Positions 19,050 through 28,734 are shown, counted from the first letter of the stretch. The stretch: DNA of 64,000 nt from Tritrichomonas musculus (GCA_039105265.1 JAPFFF010000012.1:3782001-3846000); one strand, 5' to 3'. The notes: generated by a model not told the origin, from the sequence alone. Translations and numbers: made by a program.

Positions 19050-20694
19050 ATAAATTTTTATTGTTAAAATCTGTTAATTTAAATTGAATTGTAATTTAAA
19101 GAAATTGAGTTTATTGCAATAAAAGTGATAAATTTTTGTGAGACATCAATTAAGAAAAAGTTTCGATCATTTTAACAGTTAGTTTTAAAAAAATTTAAAT
19201 CTTGTTAGAATTGTATTTTTTATTTGATTCTTTTATAAATTTTTTTATATTTGATTTCTATTAAGTTTTATTGTTAATTTTCTTTTAATTAAAACATCAT
19301 ATTTTAAAGATATTTATGTTACATTTTCTTGTATAAAAATTTTTTTAATGAAAAAGTTTTATACATTAGAATCTTATAAATATAAAGTATCTTGCTAAAA
19401 AGGGAAAAAAGTGCATTAATATTAATTTTTTTGAAATTTATATAAAAGAATTAATGTAGAGAAAAAAGTAAAATCTTTAAAAATTTATAGAAAAAGATTT
19501 TGGTAGATTTTTTTTCTTGAACTTTTTCCGAAAATAGCATTCAATTTTCCTATCGTACCTTATTACTTAATTTGCATGAACTTTTTCACTATACTCGGCA
19601 TATGAAAAAGACAATTTGATACGATATTCAGTATTATGATAAAATTATTCCTCTATAAATAGTAGTAAAAAAGGAATCAAGCAAACAAAAATCGAAATAC
19701 TATGCTATTTCATATAAAAATATAAAATTTTTTAAAGTTATCTAGGAAAACTAGTTGGTAATAATAGGCATATGATTTTTATTATAGAAAGGAAAGTCTA
19801 TTTATTGTATATTGCGTAATCTTGTGATGATGTTATTAAAGTTAAATCCAAGCAATGGGTTTTTTCTTTTGAGTACTACTTTACATTACAATTGGAGTAT
19901 ATAATTGTAGATATCCCAAAAACATAAGTTAGAATTTTTTACGAATTCGAACATATGAAAGATTTTTAACTGATCTAAACAAAGATCCATATCTAATTGA
20001 TATAGGCAAAATGTAATGCTTCATGTATCAATACCAAAAAATGAAGGAAATATGAATCATTAATCGGTTATATAGTAGGTTTTAATAATTATTTTAAGCA
20101 AAATCAAATGTCAAATTTAACTAAAGATATTACATTCACAAAAAACAAATACTGGATTGAGAAATTGATTTTGAATTAAAAAACATTTTACCTGCTTCTG
20201 CTTGCTTTTACTCAATTTTGCTCATCTTTTCTTATCCATACATTTCAACAATCTCATTAGCTGCATAGTATTTCATTCTTGGAATTAATTAATTAATCCT
20301 ATGTATTATATTAAAAAAGTAATTACAATTAGGAATTACTGATAAATTTATTTCATCTTAAAGAGAACATTTGCAATAGATCGACCAACTTATTCTTAAT
20401 ATTAATGCTAATAAAAACTCTTCAAAATGGACCTAGAGGTAAATATTTGCAATACATTGATTCTTCGTCATTCTATTAGATTATCTCGACTCTCACTTAT
20501 ATTTACTATGAAGACATTTTCAAATTCAATTTTTTCTTGTCAAATTCGAATCTTCCCCAGAGGTAAGAACGCAAAGATCATAGAAAATTTTTTTCTCATT
20601 AATATTTGTTGAAATTTAAATAATTAACAGATAATATAAATTTATTATATAATATTGGGTGGCTAAAAAATAACTGCCACGTCTTTTTTAACAT

Positions 20695-20695
<1 letters not shown>
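19050..20695. other. AT-rich intergenic DNA
   Basis: No gene can be supported. A stretch at 19510-19555 (gaactttttccgaaaatagcattc) resembles, in inverted orientation, the interior of the 42-kb element, so this may be repeat-derived. Otherwise I see only AT-rich sequence. Confidence 0.5.

Positions 20696-20731
<36 letters not shown>
20696..20731. repeat. Poly(A) run of 36
   Basis: Thirty-six consecutive A residues on the plus strand interrupt the end of the transposase fragment that follows. Homopolymers this long are unstable in replication and hard to sequence. Confidence 0.9.
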
Positions 20732-20733
<2 letters not shown>

Positions 20734-21112
20734 AAATCGGATTTGCAAATGAGTTATTAACTCTTCAGAATTTTCATTTCCATATTTTTTCTGGCATCCA
20801 ACGATTTCCCCCTTGGCTACTAATGATAAGAGAATTTTTACATTTGGATCCATAGCCAATGTTCCTATGAAAGTAGTTCCCTCTTTTGCATTTAAATTAT
20901 CTTTTGTCACTCGAACAGATTCCTTTCCTTTTTGGCCAATTACTCGATACGGTAAGTTATTCGTAGTGATGAATGACTTACCGTATCGAGTAATTTTTCT
21001 TCTCCAAATTGATGAACTACTTCAACAATTTGTGTTAAAAACAAATCGGCTTGCTTTTCATCAATCAGCCCCTGTCCTTCATAATGAACTCGTCTATATA
21101 CTCGGTCCTATG
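20732..21112 (-). pseudogene. DDE transposase fragment, broken
   Basis: Minus-strand pieces in different frames resemble the DDE-type transposases that are abundant in trichomonads. The upstream piece reads LIDEKQADLFLTQIVEVVHQ, and the downstream piece VIGQKGKESVRV, then KEGTTFIGTLAMDPNVKI and LVAKGEIVGC, matching the familiar tvigTisaDG-k-pL-lvakGkt pattern. The join between them is scrambled by a 20-bp inverted repeat (20938-20957 / 20976-20995), and the 3' end is lost at the poly(A) run. No complete catalytic core remains, so it is a dead copy. Assignment to a named superfamily is uncertain. Confidence 0.55.
20938..20995. repeat. Perfect 20-bp inverted repeat with an 18-nt loop
   Basis: AATTACTCGATACGGTAAGT at 20938-20957 has its exact reverse complement at 20976-20995. 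It sits inside the transposase fragment, where one arm matches coding sequence and the other looks like an inverted copy of it. Confidence 0.9.
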
Positions 21113-21201
21113 CAAAAATAATCCTTTTGACGTTATTTTTTTATAATCAGTCGGATGCAAAAATAATGTATATGTGTGCACGATCTGTGTTCTGTGTCGA
21201 T

Positions 21202-21562
21202 TTAGTATCTAGCACGAATACGTGAAGCACTAACATACGGTTCAATAGGTTTATCTATATATTTAAACGAATTCGAATTTGGATCATAATACCTGGATTT
21301 ATATGAGTATGCTTCTCTCAGTTCTTCTTCATTCTGCTTTCGTGGTACTGTTCTAGATACATTACAGAGTTTACCATTACGTTTAGTGGAAATATCTTCA
21401 TTAAGTGTTCTTGTATCGAACTTACTAGCATTCGGATTACGACTAAACGGAGTATTAAGAGTCTTATAATCTTGTTTAGCTGTTAACTCTTAATACTGTT
21501 AAGTCGTTTGTGGTATATAACTCTTCTATACTTGGTTGTGTTTTATTCTTACTCTTACTCAT
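21202..21562 (-). pseudogene. Small broken gene, paralogue 1
   Basis: A minus-strand gene starts at ATG 21560-21562 (MSKSKNKTQPS) and its last frame ends at 21202. It is interrupted after about 28 codons by a stop and a frame change, after which it reads DYKTLNTPFSRNPNASKFDT and a basic, tyrosine-rich end. The same core (DYKT-NT--RNPN--KF-TR-LNE) occurs in the next gene at 21609-21851, so the two are tandem paralogues. The function is unknown. They lie next to the decayed helicase and may come from the same mobile element. Confidence 0.5.
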
Positions 21563-21608
21563 TTTTATGTAAAGAAACATTACACAATACTTACATAAAA
21601 ATAATACT

Positions 21609-21851
21609 TTATTTTTGGTCTTTACGTCTAGGTCTATTCTCGAATTTCATGACGACTTTTCTCTTAGTAAAGTGTCTATCTTCACATGGTATCTCTTCAT
21701 TGAGTTCACGAGTATTAAACTTCCATGTATTAGGATTACGACGTAATAAAGTATTAACTGTTTTATAATCCTTCGATTCTATCAATCGAGAGAGTTAATT
21801 TTTCAACTTATTCATATCATTCATTGCGAATAGTTCTGTTAATTCTGTCAT
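21609..21851 (-). pseudogene. Small broken gene, paralogue 2
   Basis: It starts at ATG 21849-21851 (MTELTELFAMNDMNKLKN) and has a stop after 18 codons; the reading then continues through SKDYKTVNTLLRRNPNTWKF and ends in the basic NRPRRKDQK at 21609. It shares its core with the gene at 21202-21562. Both copies are disrupted at about the same place, near residue 20-30. The family is not recognised. Confidence 0.5.
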
Positions 21852-21890
21852 TTATGTAGAATAAAAATACATAGTAAACACATTGACAAT

Positions 21891-22340
21891 TCACTTCTTC
21901 ACTAATTTATATAATCGACCCATCTTGCCATTTGTCTTAATATATCTCATCTTAACTTCATATCCAACTGGTATTGTCTTAACATCGATTCCATAATGAT
22001 TGTATAACGCTCTCTTATTCGAGAATTCTATATCTACAATAAGTTCATTTGCTTGGCAAACTCCGCTATGCGGATTAGTGATAGATTCATTAACAGGTTC
22101 ATTAGTGATATATTCATTAACTGGTTTATTAGTGATATATTCATTAACTTGTTTATTAGTGATAGATTCGTTAACAGGTTCATTAATGATAGGTTCGTTA
22201 ATTGATTCATTAGTGATAGATTCGTTAATTGGTTCATTAATGATAGGTTCGTTAATTGATTCATTGGTTCATCATCAACATATTCATCATCAATAGATTC
22301 ATTAACCTGTACATCATCATTATCATCAGCATCAGATTTA
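21891..22340 (-). pseudogene. Repeat-rich gene remnant with 9-residue repeats
   Basis: The minus strand encodes seven copies of a 9-residue repeat of the type NEPVNESIT (27-bp units, 22079-22265), followed by an intact tail of about 65 residues (NELIVDIEFSNKRALYNHYG ... LYKLVKK) that ends at 21891. Upstream of the repeats an acidic DDEYVDDE stretch is in another frame, and a stop lies before it, so the 5' part is broken. It may be the C-terminal end of the helicase gene next to it. Confidence 0.5.
22079..22265. repeat. 27-bp tandem repeat, 7 copies
   Basis: Units of the form gtgatagattcattaacagg followed by ttcatta repeat with a 27-bp period and modest divergence. They encode 9-residue repeats on the minus strand. 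Confidence 0.85.
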
Positions 22341-22589
22341 CCGAATCGTAAATAAACAAATTTATATAATTTTTCATCCTAATCTGCTTTACACATTCAA
22401 TTACATGCTCTATCGCGTAAAATATTCAAATATCGTTCATATCTATTGTTTGGTATCTAGTAATTCCTCTTCTTCAAATGTTTCCCATATCAAACATATA
22501 CATATATATTCGAATCTCTATTACGATTTTGACCTAAAAATTACTTAACACTAGAGATAGTATCAATATATGTTTGGACAAATATAGAA

Positions 22590-23414
22590 AAAATATTCTC
22601 TTAAATAGATTGTCCGTTCTGGATAGATGAAATAAATATAATAACATTAACATCTTCTTCAAACATACAATCTTTATTCATCTTAACCCCTTCTCATCAC
22701 CTATATATAACGCAACCTTGTACCTATCTTTCAATAACTCCTTTAATATCTTGCGCTCTTTCTTATCTTCTATCTTAACTAATACCTTATCATATTTCAT
22801 TCTCTTTATATCGATTAATTTAACTATCTCAGCTCGTTGTTCAGTTGTATCTGATATTTGCTTATTAACATAGATTTTCGATTGTATCTCTCATTAATAC
22901 ATGGATTAACGATAATGTAATTTCTAAAGCATGCGAAGTATTTAATATCATCAGCTGTTGCACTTATTAATGCTACTTTATCGAACTCTATAGTAATCTC
23001 AATTAAACTTATATGTTGTAACATCAAGTGAGCTTCATCTATTATAAGAAAGTAATAGAGACGTTGTTCTCTTTCATAGTATTCTTCAATTAAGTCACCT
23101 AAACATTTAGAAGCAGTGTTGTAAGTTGTAATAAATATATTAACTTCATTTTGTACAACTTTGTGAAACTCTTTAAACGCATTATCATTAACACGCAATT
23201 GTATTGACTTAACATCCATAACACTCTGTTTGGTATAGAAATCTTCAGCGATATTCACTGTTGGGACTATTACCATAAACTTCTCTGTTTTATATGAAGA
23301 TTTCCATTTACGAATTGCAGTAGATTTACCAGAGCCGATTGGTGCTTCACAGATGAACTTCTTCATTCTAATCTGTTTAGTAATCTTACGTAAATCATAC
23401 TTGTTATGATCCAT
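22590..23414 (-). pseudogene. SF2 helicase, frameshifted (origin-binding-type, from a mobile element)
   Basis: The first 180 residues from ATG 23412-23414 form the first RecA-like domain of a superfamily 2 helicase: Walker A APIGSGKST near residue 25, TTYN near 93, the DEAH box IIDEAH near 123, and motif III SATAD near 153. Such short-headed helicases resemble the origin-binding helicases of DNA viruses and large transposons. Near 22876 the frame shifts; the second frame continues for about 60 codons of helicase-like sequence (ISDTTEQRAEIVKLID ... LYIGDEKG), and after a second shift a piece reads VIIFISSIQNGQSI, where motif V is expected. The gene is therefore dead. It is not close to the Maverick polymerase and probably belonged to a separate element. 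Confidence 0.65.
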
Positions 23415-23462
23415 ACAATAATAATAATAATCAATATAATTAACATTGCTTTTGCATCAATA

Positions 23463-23713
23463 AAAAAAGTGCTTTTGCTGGATGCAGGTCTTTACAACAA
23501 TTACTTATTCCTTCTTCAGTGAAATCAATTAAGAGCTATGCTTTTTCAGGATGCTCTTCTATAGTCAGCATGGAAATTCCTTCTTCAGTTGAAGAAATTG
23601 GCCACTCTCTTTTTGCTGGATGCTATTCATTGAAACAGGTGATAATTCCATCTTTTGTGGAATCAACTTATTACATGGATTTACCTCCACAAACAAAAGT
23701 AATAAAATCGTGA
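23463..23713 (+). pseudogene. BspA-like leucine-rich-repeat fragment
   Basis: The open stretch encodes three BspA-type repeats (SAFAGCRSLQQLLIPSSV, YAFSGCSSIVSMEIPSSV, SLFAGCYSLKQVIIPSFV) and a short end with a stop at 23713. BspA-like proteins are large, mostly surface-exposed families in trichomonads. The 5' part is missing: upstream sequence from about 23460 belongs to the helicase element, so the gene is truncated, possibly by the insertion. It has no signal peptide or membrane anchor in what remains. Confidence 0.75.
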
Positions 23714-23790
23714 TTTACTTTCTTTGGATATCTATCATTGAATTTTTTTTTAAAAAAAAAAAAAATAATAAAAAAAAAAATCAAAAAAAA

Positions 23791-23863
23791 TTTTCTGGTG
23801 AGGACTCGAACCTCAATCTCATGCTTCAGAGGCAAGCGTGCTTTCCAATTACACCACAAGAAA
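23791..23863 (-). tRNA. tRNA-Gln (anticodon CTG)
   Basis: Folding the minus strand gives a 73-nt cloverleaf: acceptor TTTCTTG/CCAGAAA with one mismatch, D stem GTGT/GCAC, anticodon loop CTCTGAA (anticodon CTG, reading CAG), a four-base variable loop, and T arm TGAGG-TTCGAGT-CCTCA paired fully. The anticodon stem has one T-T mismatch. A and B boxes are intact and a long T run follows the 3' end, as needed for Pol III stop. The two mismatches leave open whether it is fully functional. Confidence 0.75.
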
Positions 23864-24033
23864 TTCTTGTAAGTATTTATTTATTTATTCTCATAAGAAA
23901 TTCAAAACAATTAATTATAAATTTAACATTTTAGCTTCACTTCATTGATGAACACAAATAATAATAAAAAAAAAGAAATTAAATGAATTCAATTTTTTTT
24001 TTAACTAAGAAGATGAAAAAAAGATTTTTTTTT

Positions 24034-26169
24034 TTAAACTGCAGTGATTTCAATGACCTTGCTTGTCATATGTTTGAATGTGAATGGTTCAATACCGATC
24101 TTCATTAAGAAGTCACCTGAGTAAACTTGTTCGTTTCCTTTCAAGTCTGATTCAGTGTCTGGCATCAAGTTGATTTCTGTGACCTTGTATTTCTTGCTTG
24201 GATCGAGTCCTTGGAGTTGAAGTGGGAATGTCTTTGATTGGAATCTTGGTGTGATATCATAGCAGAACAAAACGCAGCGCGACTTGCATTTGGAGACATA
24301 GCTAACGGCCATGTGAGCACTTTCTGTTTCATATGGGCTGACAAGACGATATTGGTCACCATCGAGGATGACATCCTTGTTCTTCTTCCAGTTAGCAACA
24401 GCACCTTGGACGTATTTGAGGTCTGCTGGGGAGAGATCTTTGAGTCCCAAGTCGAAACCGAGTTTGCACATTGAAGCAACATCTGTCCTGAATTTGACTG
24501 ATGAAACTTTGTTCCAGCTTGTAACGTGAGCACACATTGCCTTGGCTGGGAAGACTTGTGAGAAGCCCCATTGGATGTAGCAACGTTCGATTGGATCAGT
24601 GTCATCGGAGCACCAGAATTCAGTGAAGTATTCAAGTGCGCCGTAATCGCAACGTGCACCACCACCTGAGCAAAGCATGATTGGGACTGTAGCATACTTC
24701 TTACGAAGTCTTTCTAAAACGTTGTATAAGCCACGGACGTGGTCAATGTATAAGTTTCCTTGTCTGTCTTTCTGATACTTGGAGTAGATGTTTGTGATTG
24801 GACTGTTGCAATCCCATTTGAAGAAGGCAACTTCTGGATTTTCTGTTAAGATGCTGTCAACAACACCAAAGACGAAATCTTGAACTTCTGGGTTGGAAAG
24901 ATCGAGAACAAGTTGATTCCTATAATAATATGTTTCTCTGTTTGGTAGGGTAATGGCCCAATCTGGATGGTTTGTGAAAAGATCTGATCTTGGGTTAACC
25001 ATTTCTGGTTCAATCCAAATTCCGAATTTGATTCCAGCTTCTTTTGCAAATTCAACAAGTTTTGGAATTCCGTTTGGAAGTTTGGATTTCATGCATTGCC
25101 AATCTCCTAAGCCTGCATGATCATCGTTACGTGGGTGGTTGTTTCCGAACCATCCATCATCGAGAAGGAAGAGATCAACTCCTAATTCTTTGGCTTCTTT
25201 CATTAATTTGCCAAGAAGTTCTTCATTGAAGTCGAAGTAAGTGTTTTCCCAGTTGTTAAGGAGGGTAAGGCGGGATCCTTTTCCATCACATAATTGATAA
25301 TTACGAGCCCAGTCATGGAATTGACGAGAAGCAGGTCCAACACCGTGATTTGAGTATGTGAATACAAATTCGGCTGTCTTGAATGGAACATTTGGATCTA
25401 ATGTGTAAAGGCTATTTAAGTGATTGATACCAGGAAGAACTCTCAAGTTGCCAGCATTGTCAACCTCGAATGTTGCATTGAAGTTACCTGTCCAGTTGAT
25501 TGCACCGACGAGGACATCACCTTCGTTTTCCTTAGGTGGCTGATTAATTCCGAGTTCGAAGTACGAATGAGCGAACATTGATGCACGGCTTCCTAATTTT
25601 GAGTCGACAATCTTCTTTCCGAATTGCAATTCTTGCGTTTGGATGCGTCCTTCACGTGCCCAGTCACTTGCAAATTCTGTTAAGTAGTAATGTGGAGAGC
25701 AGAAGTAAACAATGCATGTGAAGTAGCGCGAGAATTGAAGTGGCTTGGATTCTGTGTGTTTGATTTCGGACCAAACCTTGATAACGTTTTCTTTGGTATA
25801 TGCCGTGTAATGGAGTGTTAATGTTACTGGATAAACATCATCTTTGAGATGAATGATGGTCTCAACACCACCTTCAACGTTCTTTTGTTCATGGGAGACG
25901 TATTTGAAAATTGTGCATGGATTTCCATCTTCATGAGTTACGGCAACACATGGTTCGAAGAAGTCTTCATATCCTGAGCCTGCTGCGACTTCCCATCCAC
26001 GCTGGCAAACAGCCATATCTGATCCTGGCTTGATCCACCAGTCAATCTTCGGAAGATCTGCTTCGCATAGTAACTTTTGTCCAAGATAGCTTTGGTAAAG
26101 TCTCTTGTTCTCTGGAACTTGAAGAACAAGTTCGAGATCTTGGCATTGGATTCTGATGAATGTGCTCAT
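24034..26169 (-). CDS. Alpha-galactosidase, GH36
   Basis: This 711-residue enzyme removes terminal alpha-galactose from oligosaccharides. An N-terminal beta domain (residues 1-330) is followed by the TIM barrel with LLDDGWFG near 345, FFKWDCNSPIT near 452 (catalytic nucleophile Asp), CSGGGARCDYG near 500, and CSDDTDPIER near 521 (acid/base Asp). A C-terminal beta domain ends at 24034. All of these match bacterial-type GH36 enzymes; such enzymes in trichomonads are best explained by lateral transfer, which is inference. I start at MSTFIR because an initiator motif lies just upstream and covers the earlier in-frame Met codons. It has no signal peptide, so it is probably cytosolic, unless secreted by another route. 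The coding GC and codon use are clearly higher than in neighbouring genes, which suggests strong expression. Confidence 0.93.
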   Translation of the reverse strand: MSTFIRIQCQDLELVLQVPENKRLYQSYLGQKLLCEADLPKIDWWIKPGSDMAVCQRGWEVAAGSGYEDFFEPCVAVTHEDGNPCTIFKYVSHEQKNVEGGVETIIHLKDDVYPVTLTLHYTAYTKENVIKVWSEIKHTESKPLQFSRYFTCIVYFCSPHYYLTEFASDWAREGRIQTQELQFGKKIVDSKLGSRASMFAHSYFELGINQPPKENEGDVLVGAINWTGNFNATFEVDNAGNLRVLPGINHLNSLYTLDPNVPFKTAEFVFTYSNHGVGPASRQFHDWARNYQLCDGKGSRLTLLNNWENTYFDFNEELLGKLMKEAKELGVDLFLLDDGWFGNNHPRNDDHAGLGDWQCMKSKLPNGIPKLVEFAKEAGIKFGIWIEPEMVNPRSDLFTNHPDWAITLPNRETYYYRNQLVLDLSNPEVQDFVFGVVDSILTENPEVAFFKWDCNSPITNIYSKYQKDRQGNLYIDHVRGLYNVLERLRKKYATVPIMLCSGGGARCDYGALEYFTEFWCSDDTDPIERCYIQWGFSQVFPAKAMCAHVTSWNKVSSVKFRTDVASMCKLGFDLGLKDLSPADLKYVQGAVANWKKNKDVILDGDQYRLVSPYETESAHMAVSYVSKCKSRCVLFCYDITPRFQSKTFPLQLQGLDPSKKYKVTEINLMPDTESDLKGNEQVYSGDFLMKIGIEPFTFKHMTSKVIEITAV

Positions 26170-26171
26170 CT

Positions 26172-26184
26172 TAAATAAAAGTGA
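26172..26184 (-). promoter_or_regulatory. Initiator (Inr) of the alpha-galactosidase gene
   Basis: Minus-strand TCACTTTTATTTA matches the trichomonad initiator TCAYTWYTCATTA at 11 of 13 positions. It lies 2 nt upstream of the chosen ATG (to the end of the motif) and the expected transcription start A is about 13 nt before the ATG, a typical short 5' leader. Confidence 0.7.
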
Positions 26185-26916
26185 AATAATACTCAATTCA
26201 GAATTTTTTTGAATACCTTTACCTCAGAAAAAGTTTCATTCATTTTTATTTAACTTAAAAAGGATCAGAAAAAAAGTTATAAAATTGAAATTTTGAAAGA
26301 TAAAGTTATTGCTCACAATTAATATATGATGAATTCAAATTTCTGGACTTTTTAATCATTCATAATTTGAATTCATCATATATTATAATTTTTTCTTGCA
26401 TCCATAATTTCTTTGATTTTATCAAACAAATAAAAAGGTTGTACATTTAGGGATCAGATTTATTAATTTATGCAGTATGATGGACAATGAATGAGTTGTA
26501 AAAAATCTATAACAAATGACAAATATATAATATACAATAATTAATTAATAGTTTTATATTGGTTTACTAGAAAGTAAAAAGATTTTCCTATCCTGTTGAT
26601 ATGATTTTTTTATTTATCGATTTTTATTCCGATAATCAATAACTTTTTCTTTTTACATAGATGAGGTGATTCCAACTTTTTGAAAGAAATTATTCACAAA
26701 AAAAAAATATTAATTCAACTTTTTCAATTAATAAGATTTTATTTAAATTTGTTAATATTCTTTTTAATTTAAAGTTTATTGCTTTTTTTATAGTGTTAAC
26801 AAGATTTAATTCTTCTTTTTATTTTATATTTTCTTTATTTTATCCGTATTTTGTTTTTTTAATATGATGTTCGTCATTTATTTAAATAAAGAAACTAGTT
26901 TTTGAGTTTAATAGAA
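26185..26916. other. AT-rich intergenic DNA with a long hairpin
   Basis: No gene is visible between the alpha-galactosidase start and the tRNA-Pro. The only clear structure is the perfect inverted repeat at 26321-26384. Confidence 0.55.
26321..26384. repeat. Perfect 21-bp inverted repeat, 22-nt loop
   Basis: The left arm at 26321-26341 (aatatatgatgaattcaaat plus t) is matched by its exact reverse complement at 26364-26384. It is about 150 bp upstream of the alpha-galactosidase start. It could be a cruciform or a tiny MITE. Confidence 0.85.
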
Positions 26917-26988
26917 GGGCAATTAGTCTAGTGGTATGATTCACGCTTAGGGTGCGTGAGGTCCCGGGTCCAATTCCCGGATTGCCCC
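26917..26988 (+). tRNA. tRNA-Pro (anticodon AGG)
   Basis: A 72-nt cloverleaf: acceptor GGGCAAT/ATTGCCC fully paired, anticodon stem CACGC/GCGTG with loop TTAGGGT (anticodon AGG, Pro), T stem CCGGG/CCCGG fully paired with loop TCCAATT, and discriminator C. The T loop lacks the usual TTCRA start, having TCCAA instead. A T run of about 19 follows at once as a Pol III terminator. Confidence 0.88.
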
Positions 26989-26990
26989 AA

Positions 26991-27009
26991 TTTTTTTTTT
27001 TTTTTTTTT
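26991..27009 (+). terminator. Pol III terminator T-run
   Basis: Nineteen T residues follow the tRNA-Pro after two A residues. The ATG of the next protein gene begins 3 nt after the run, so this terminator occupies the space where a Pol II start site would normally lie. Confidence 0.8.
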
Positions 27010-27011
27010 AC

Positions 27012-28322
27012 ATGACTGAAAACACTAAGCTTCATTTGAAAGCTACCTGCATTTTAAAAGTTCCCATTCATAACTTCCAAGATGATTTTCGTTTTATTGT
27101 AAATAACGAAGAATTTAAAACCAATAGACTTATAGCAGATTTATTATCCCCCAATATATGCCAGATACACGCCAACGATCCAGCATTCGATACATTTACC
27201 ATAAAAACAAAAAGTAATGGCAATTTTTCACGTATTCTTGACCTTGTTAACTTTGATGAAAAAGATATCCCAAATAATGAACTTCCATTTATTTTTGAAG
27301 TTTTCCAAATTTTAGGGACAGACCAAATACATCTTTCCGAACCTCCCCATTCGATCGAACTCAATGTACAAAACGTTTTCAAGCTACTTCAGCAACACGA
27401 ACCATTCAAAAATTTTTATTCAAAAAGTTTCTCAGAAGAAATTGAATTTATCGCCTCACATTTCCATGAACTTTCAGAGAATCATGACGAAGATTTTAAA
27501 AATCTAGAAATCGATACTCTAGCTGAAATACTGACCAGCAACAAGCTTCAACTCAAGTCAGAAGACCAGCTTCTGAAATTTGTGAACAAAATTTATTCAA
27601 AAAATTCAATGTATTCAAATTTATATGAAACCGTCCAATTTCAAAATGTTACAGTTGAAGCGATGCGCCAATTTATGGAGATTTACCAGCCGGACGACAT
27701 CACAGCGCAGACGTGGATTGGCCTCTCGAAAAGACTCCTCAGCGAGGTCAAAAACGACGGAGGAAAGAGCAAAGGCAGATACACAAAAGAGGAGAGAAAG
27801 GAGGCTTCTTTTCCAGCACCGAACGATAATTCTATGACAGGAATCATCAGCTATTTGATGAAGGAGTCATCTGGGAAAATCGAGGAAGAAGTTGCGATCA
27901 CTTCATCTTCGTGCAACAATAACGAGGAACGTTTTCAAGCGCGAAACGTCGTTTTGTACGACGATAAAAACAAAATTTTCATGTCTGCAAACTCAGCGAA
28001 CAGCTGGATACAGTTTGACTTCAAAGAAAGACGAATTATCCCAACTGCCTACACAATGAGATCAGGATGCACACAAGCAAACTGGGCCAATCCATATCAC
28101 TGGCAACTTCAAGGCTCAAATGATGGAAATTCATGGACAACTCTGGATACAGCTAACGGACGTAGTGATCTCAATGGTGAAAATACGATTCATACATATA
28201 AAACAAACAACCAAGGAAATAATAAATACAAATACTTGAGGATTTATTCAACTGGTGTTGACTGCAATGGCACATATTATCTCGCATTTGAAGCAATTGA
28301 ATTTTTTGGAAAGCTGATTTAA
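27012..28322 (+). CDS. BTB-like/F5-8C (discoidin) protein
   Basis: I start at the ATG at 27012 (MTENTKLHLK); the open frame reaches back into the tRNA but that part is not coding. The 436-residue protein has an N-terminal half of a type common in trichomonads that resembles a BTB/BACK protein (FRFIVNNEEFKTNRLIADLL; later helical ESLAEILTSNKLQLKSEDQLL-type repeats), then a lysine-rich linker around residues 250-275. The C-terminal 130 residues form an F5/8 type C domain (SANSWIQFDF, YHWQLQGSNDGNSW, YLAFEAIEFFGKL), a beta sandwich that binds carbohydrate or lipid in other proteins. No signal peptide is present. The role is unknown; protein interaction is likely. The gene starts 23 bp after a tRNA. 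Confidence 0.8.
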   Translation: MTENTKLHLKATCILKVPIHNFQDDFRFIVNNEEFKTNRLIADLLSPNICQIHANDPAFDTFTIKTKSNGNFSRILDLVNFDEKDIPNNELPFIFEVFQILGTDQIHLSEPPHSIELNVQNVFKLLQQHEPFKNFYSKSFSEEIEFIASHFHELSENHDEDFKNLEIDTLAEILTSNKLQLKSEDQLLKFVNKIYSKNSMYSNLYETVQFQNVTVEAMRQFMEIYQPDDITAQTWIGLSKRLLSEVKNDGGKSKGRYTKEERKEASFPAPNDNSMTGIISYLMKESSGKIEEEVAITSSSCNNNEERFQARNVVLYDDKNKIFMSANSANSWIQFDFKERRIIPTAYTMRSGCTQANWANPYHWQLQGSNDGNSWTTLDTANGRSDLNGENTIHTYKTNNQGNNKYKYLRIYSTGVDCNGTYYLAFEAIEFFGKLI

Positions 28323-28734
28323 TTATTTTTTAAATAAATATTAGGCATCGAGTGACAATATTAATTAAATAACATTGTGGCTTTCATTCTTTTTTTTATA
28401 GTTTTTTTCATGCTTTTTGATTATAGAATACTTTTAAAATATGAAAGTTTTGAATTATTTTCAATTAGTCTTGTTAAATGTTTATAATAAAAGACAAATA
28501 AAAATTTCGACGATCATTTTGAATTCATATTTTTTATTTCATTTTTTATGCTTTTTAATCATCTGGATTTCAAGTTTTGGTTTTGTCATAGATATTTTTA
28601 AAAGACTATTCTCAGTTTAAATTTACTCATATTGAATACAACAACATTCATCAATTTTAAAAAGGAAAAATATATGCATTCAATTTCTAAATAAAAAATG
28701 AAAAAAATATTTCAAATAATTAATTTTATTAATA
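28323..28734. other. Intergenic DNA between convergent genes
   Basis: I see no gene, repeat or RNA here, only AT-rich sequence carrying the 3' ends of two convergent genes. Confidence 0.5.

Noticed and set aside
22000-22296. Plus-strand hydrophobic repeat protein
   Set aside because: It is the reverse of the 27-bp repeat whose minus strand gives a sensible hydrophilic repeat joined to a conserved tail.
24165-24695. Long overlapping frame inside the alpha-galactosidase gene
   Set aside because: A shadow frame of the GC-richer gene with no family features.
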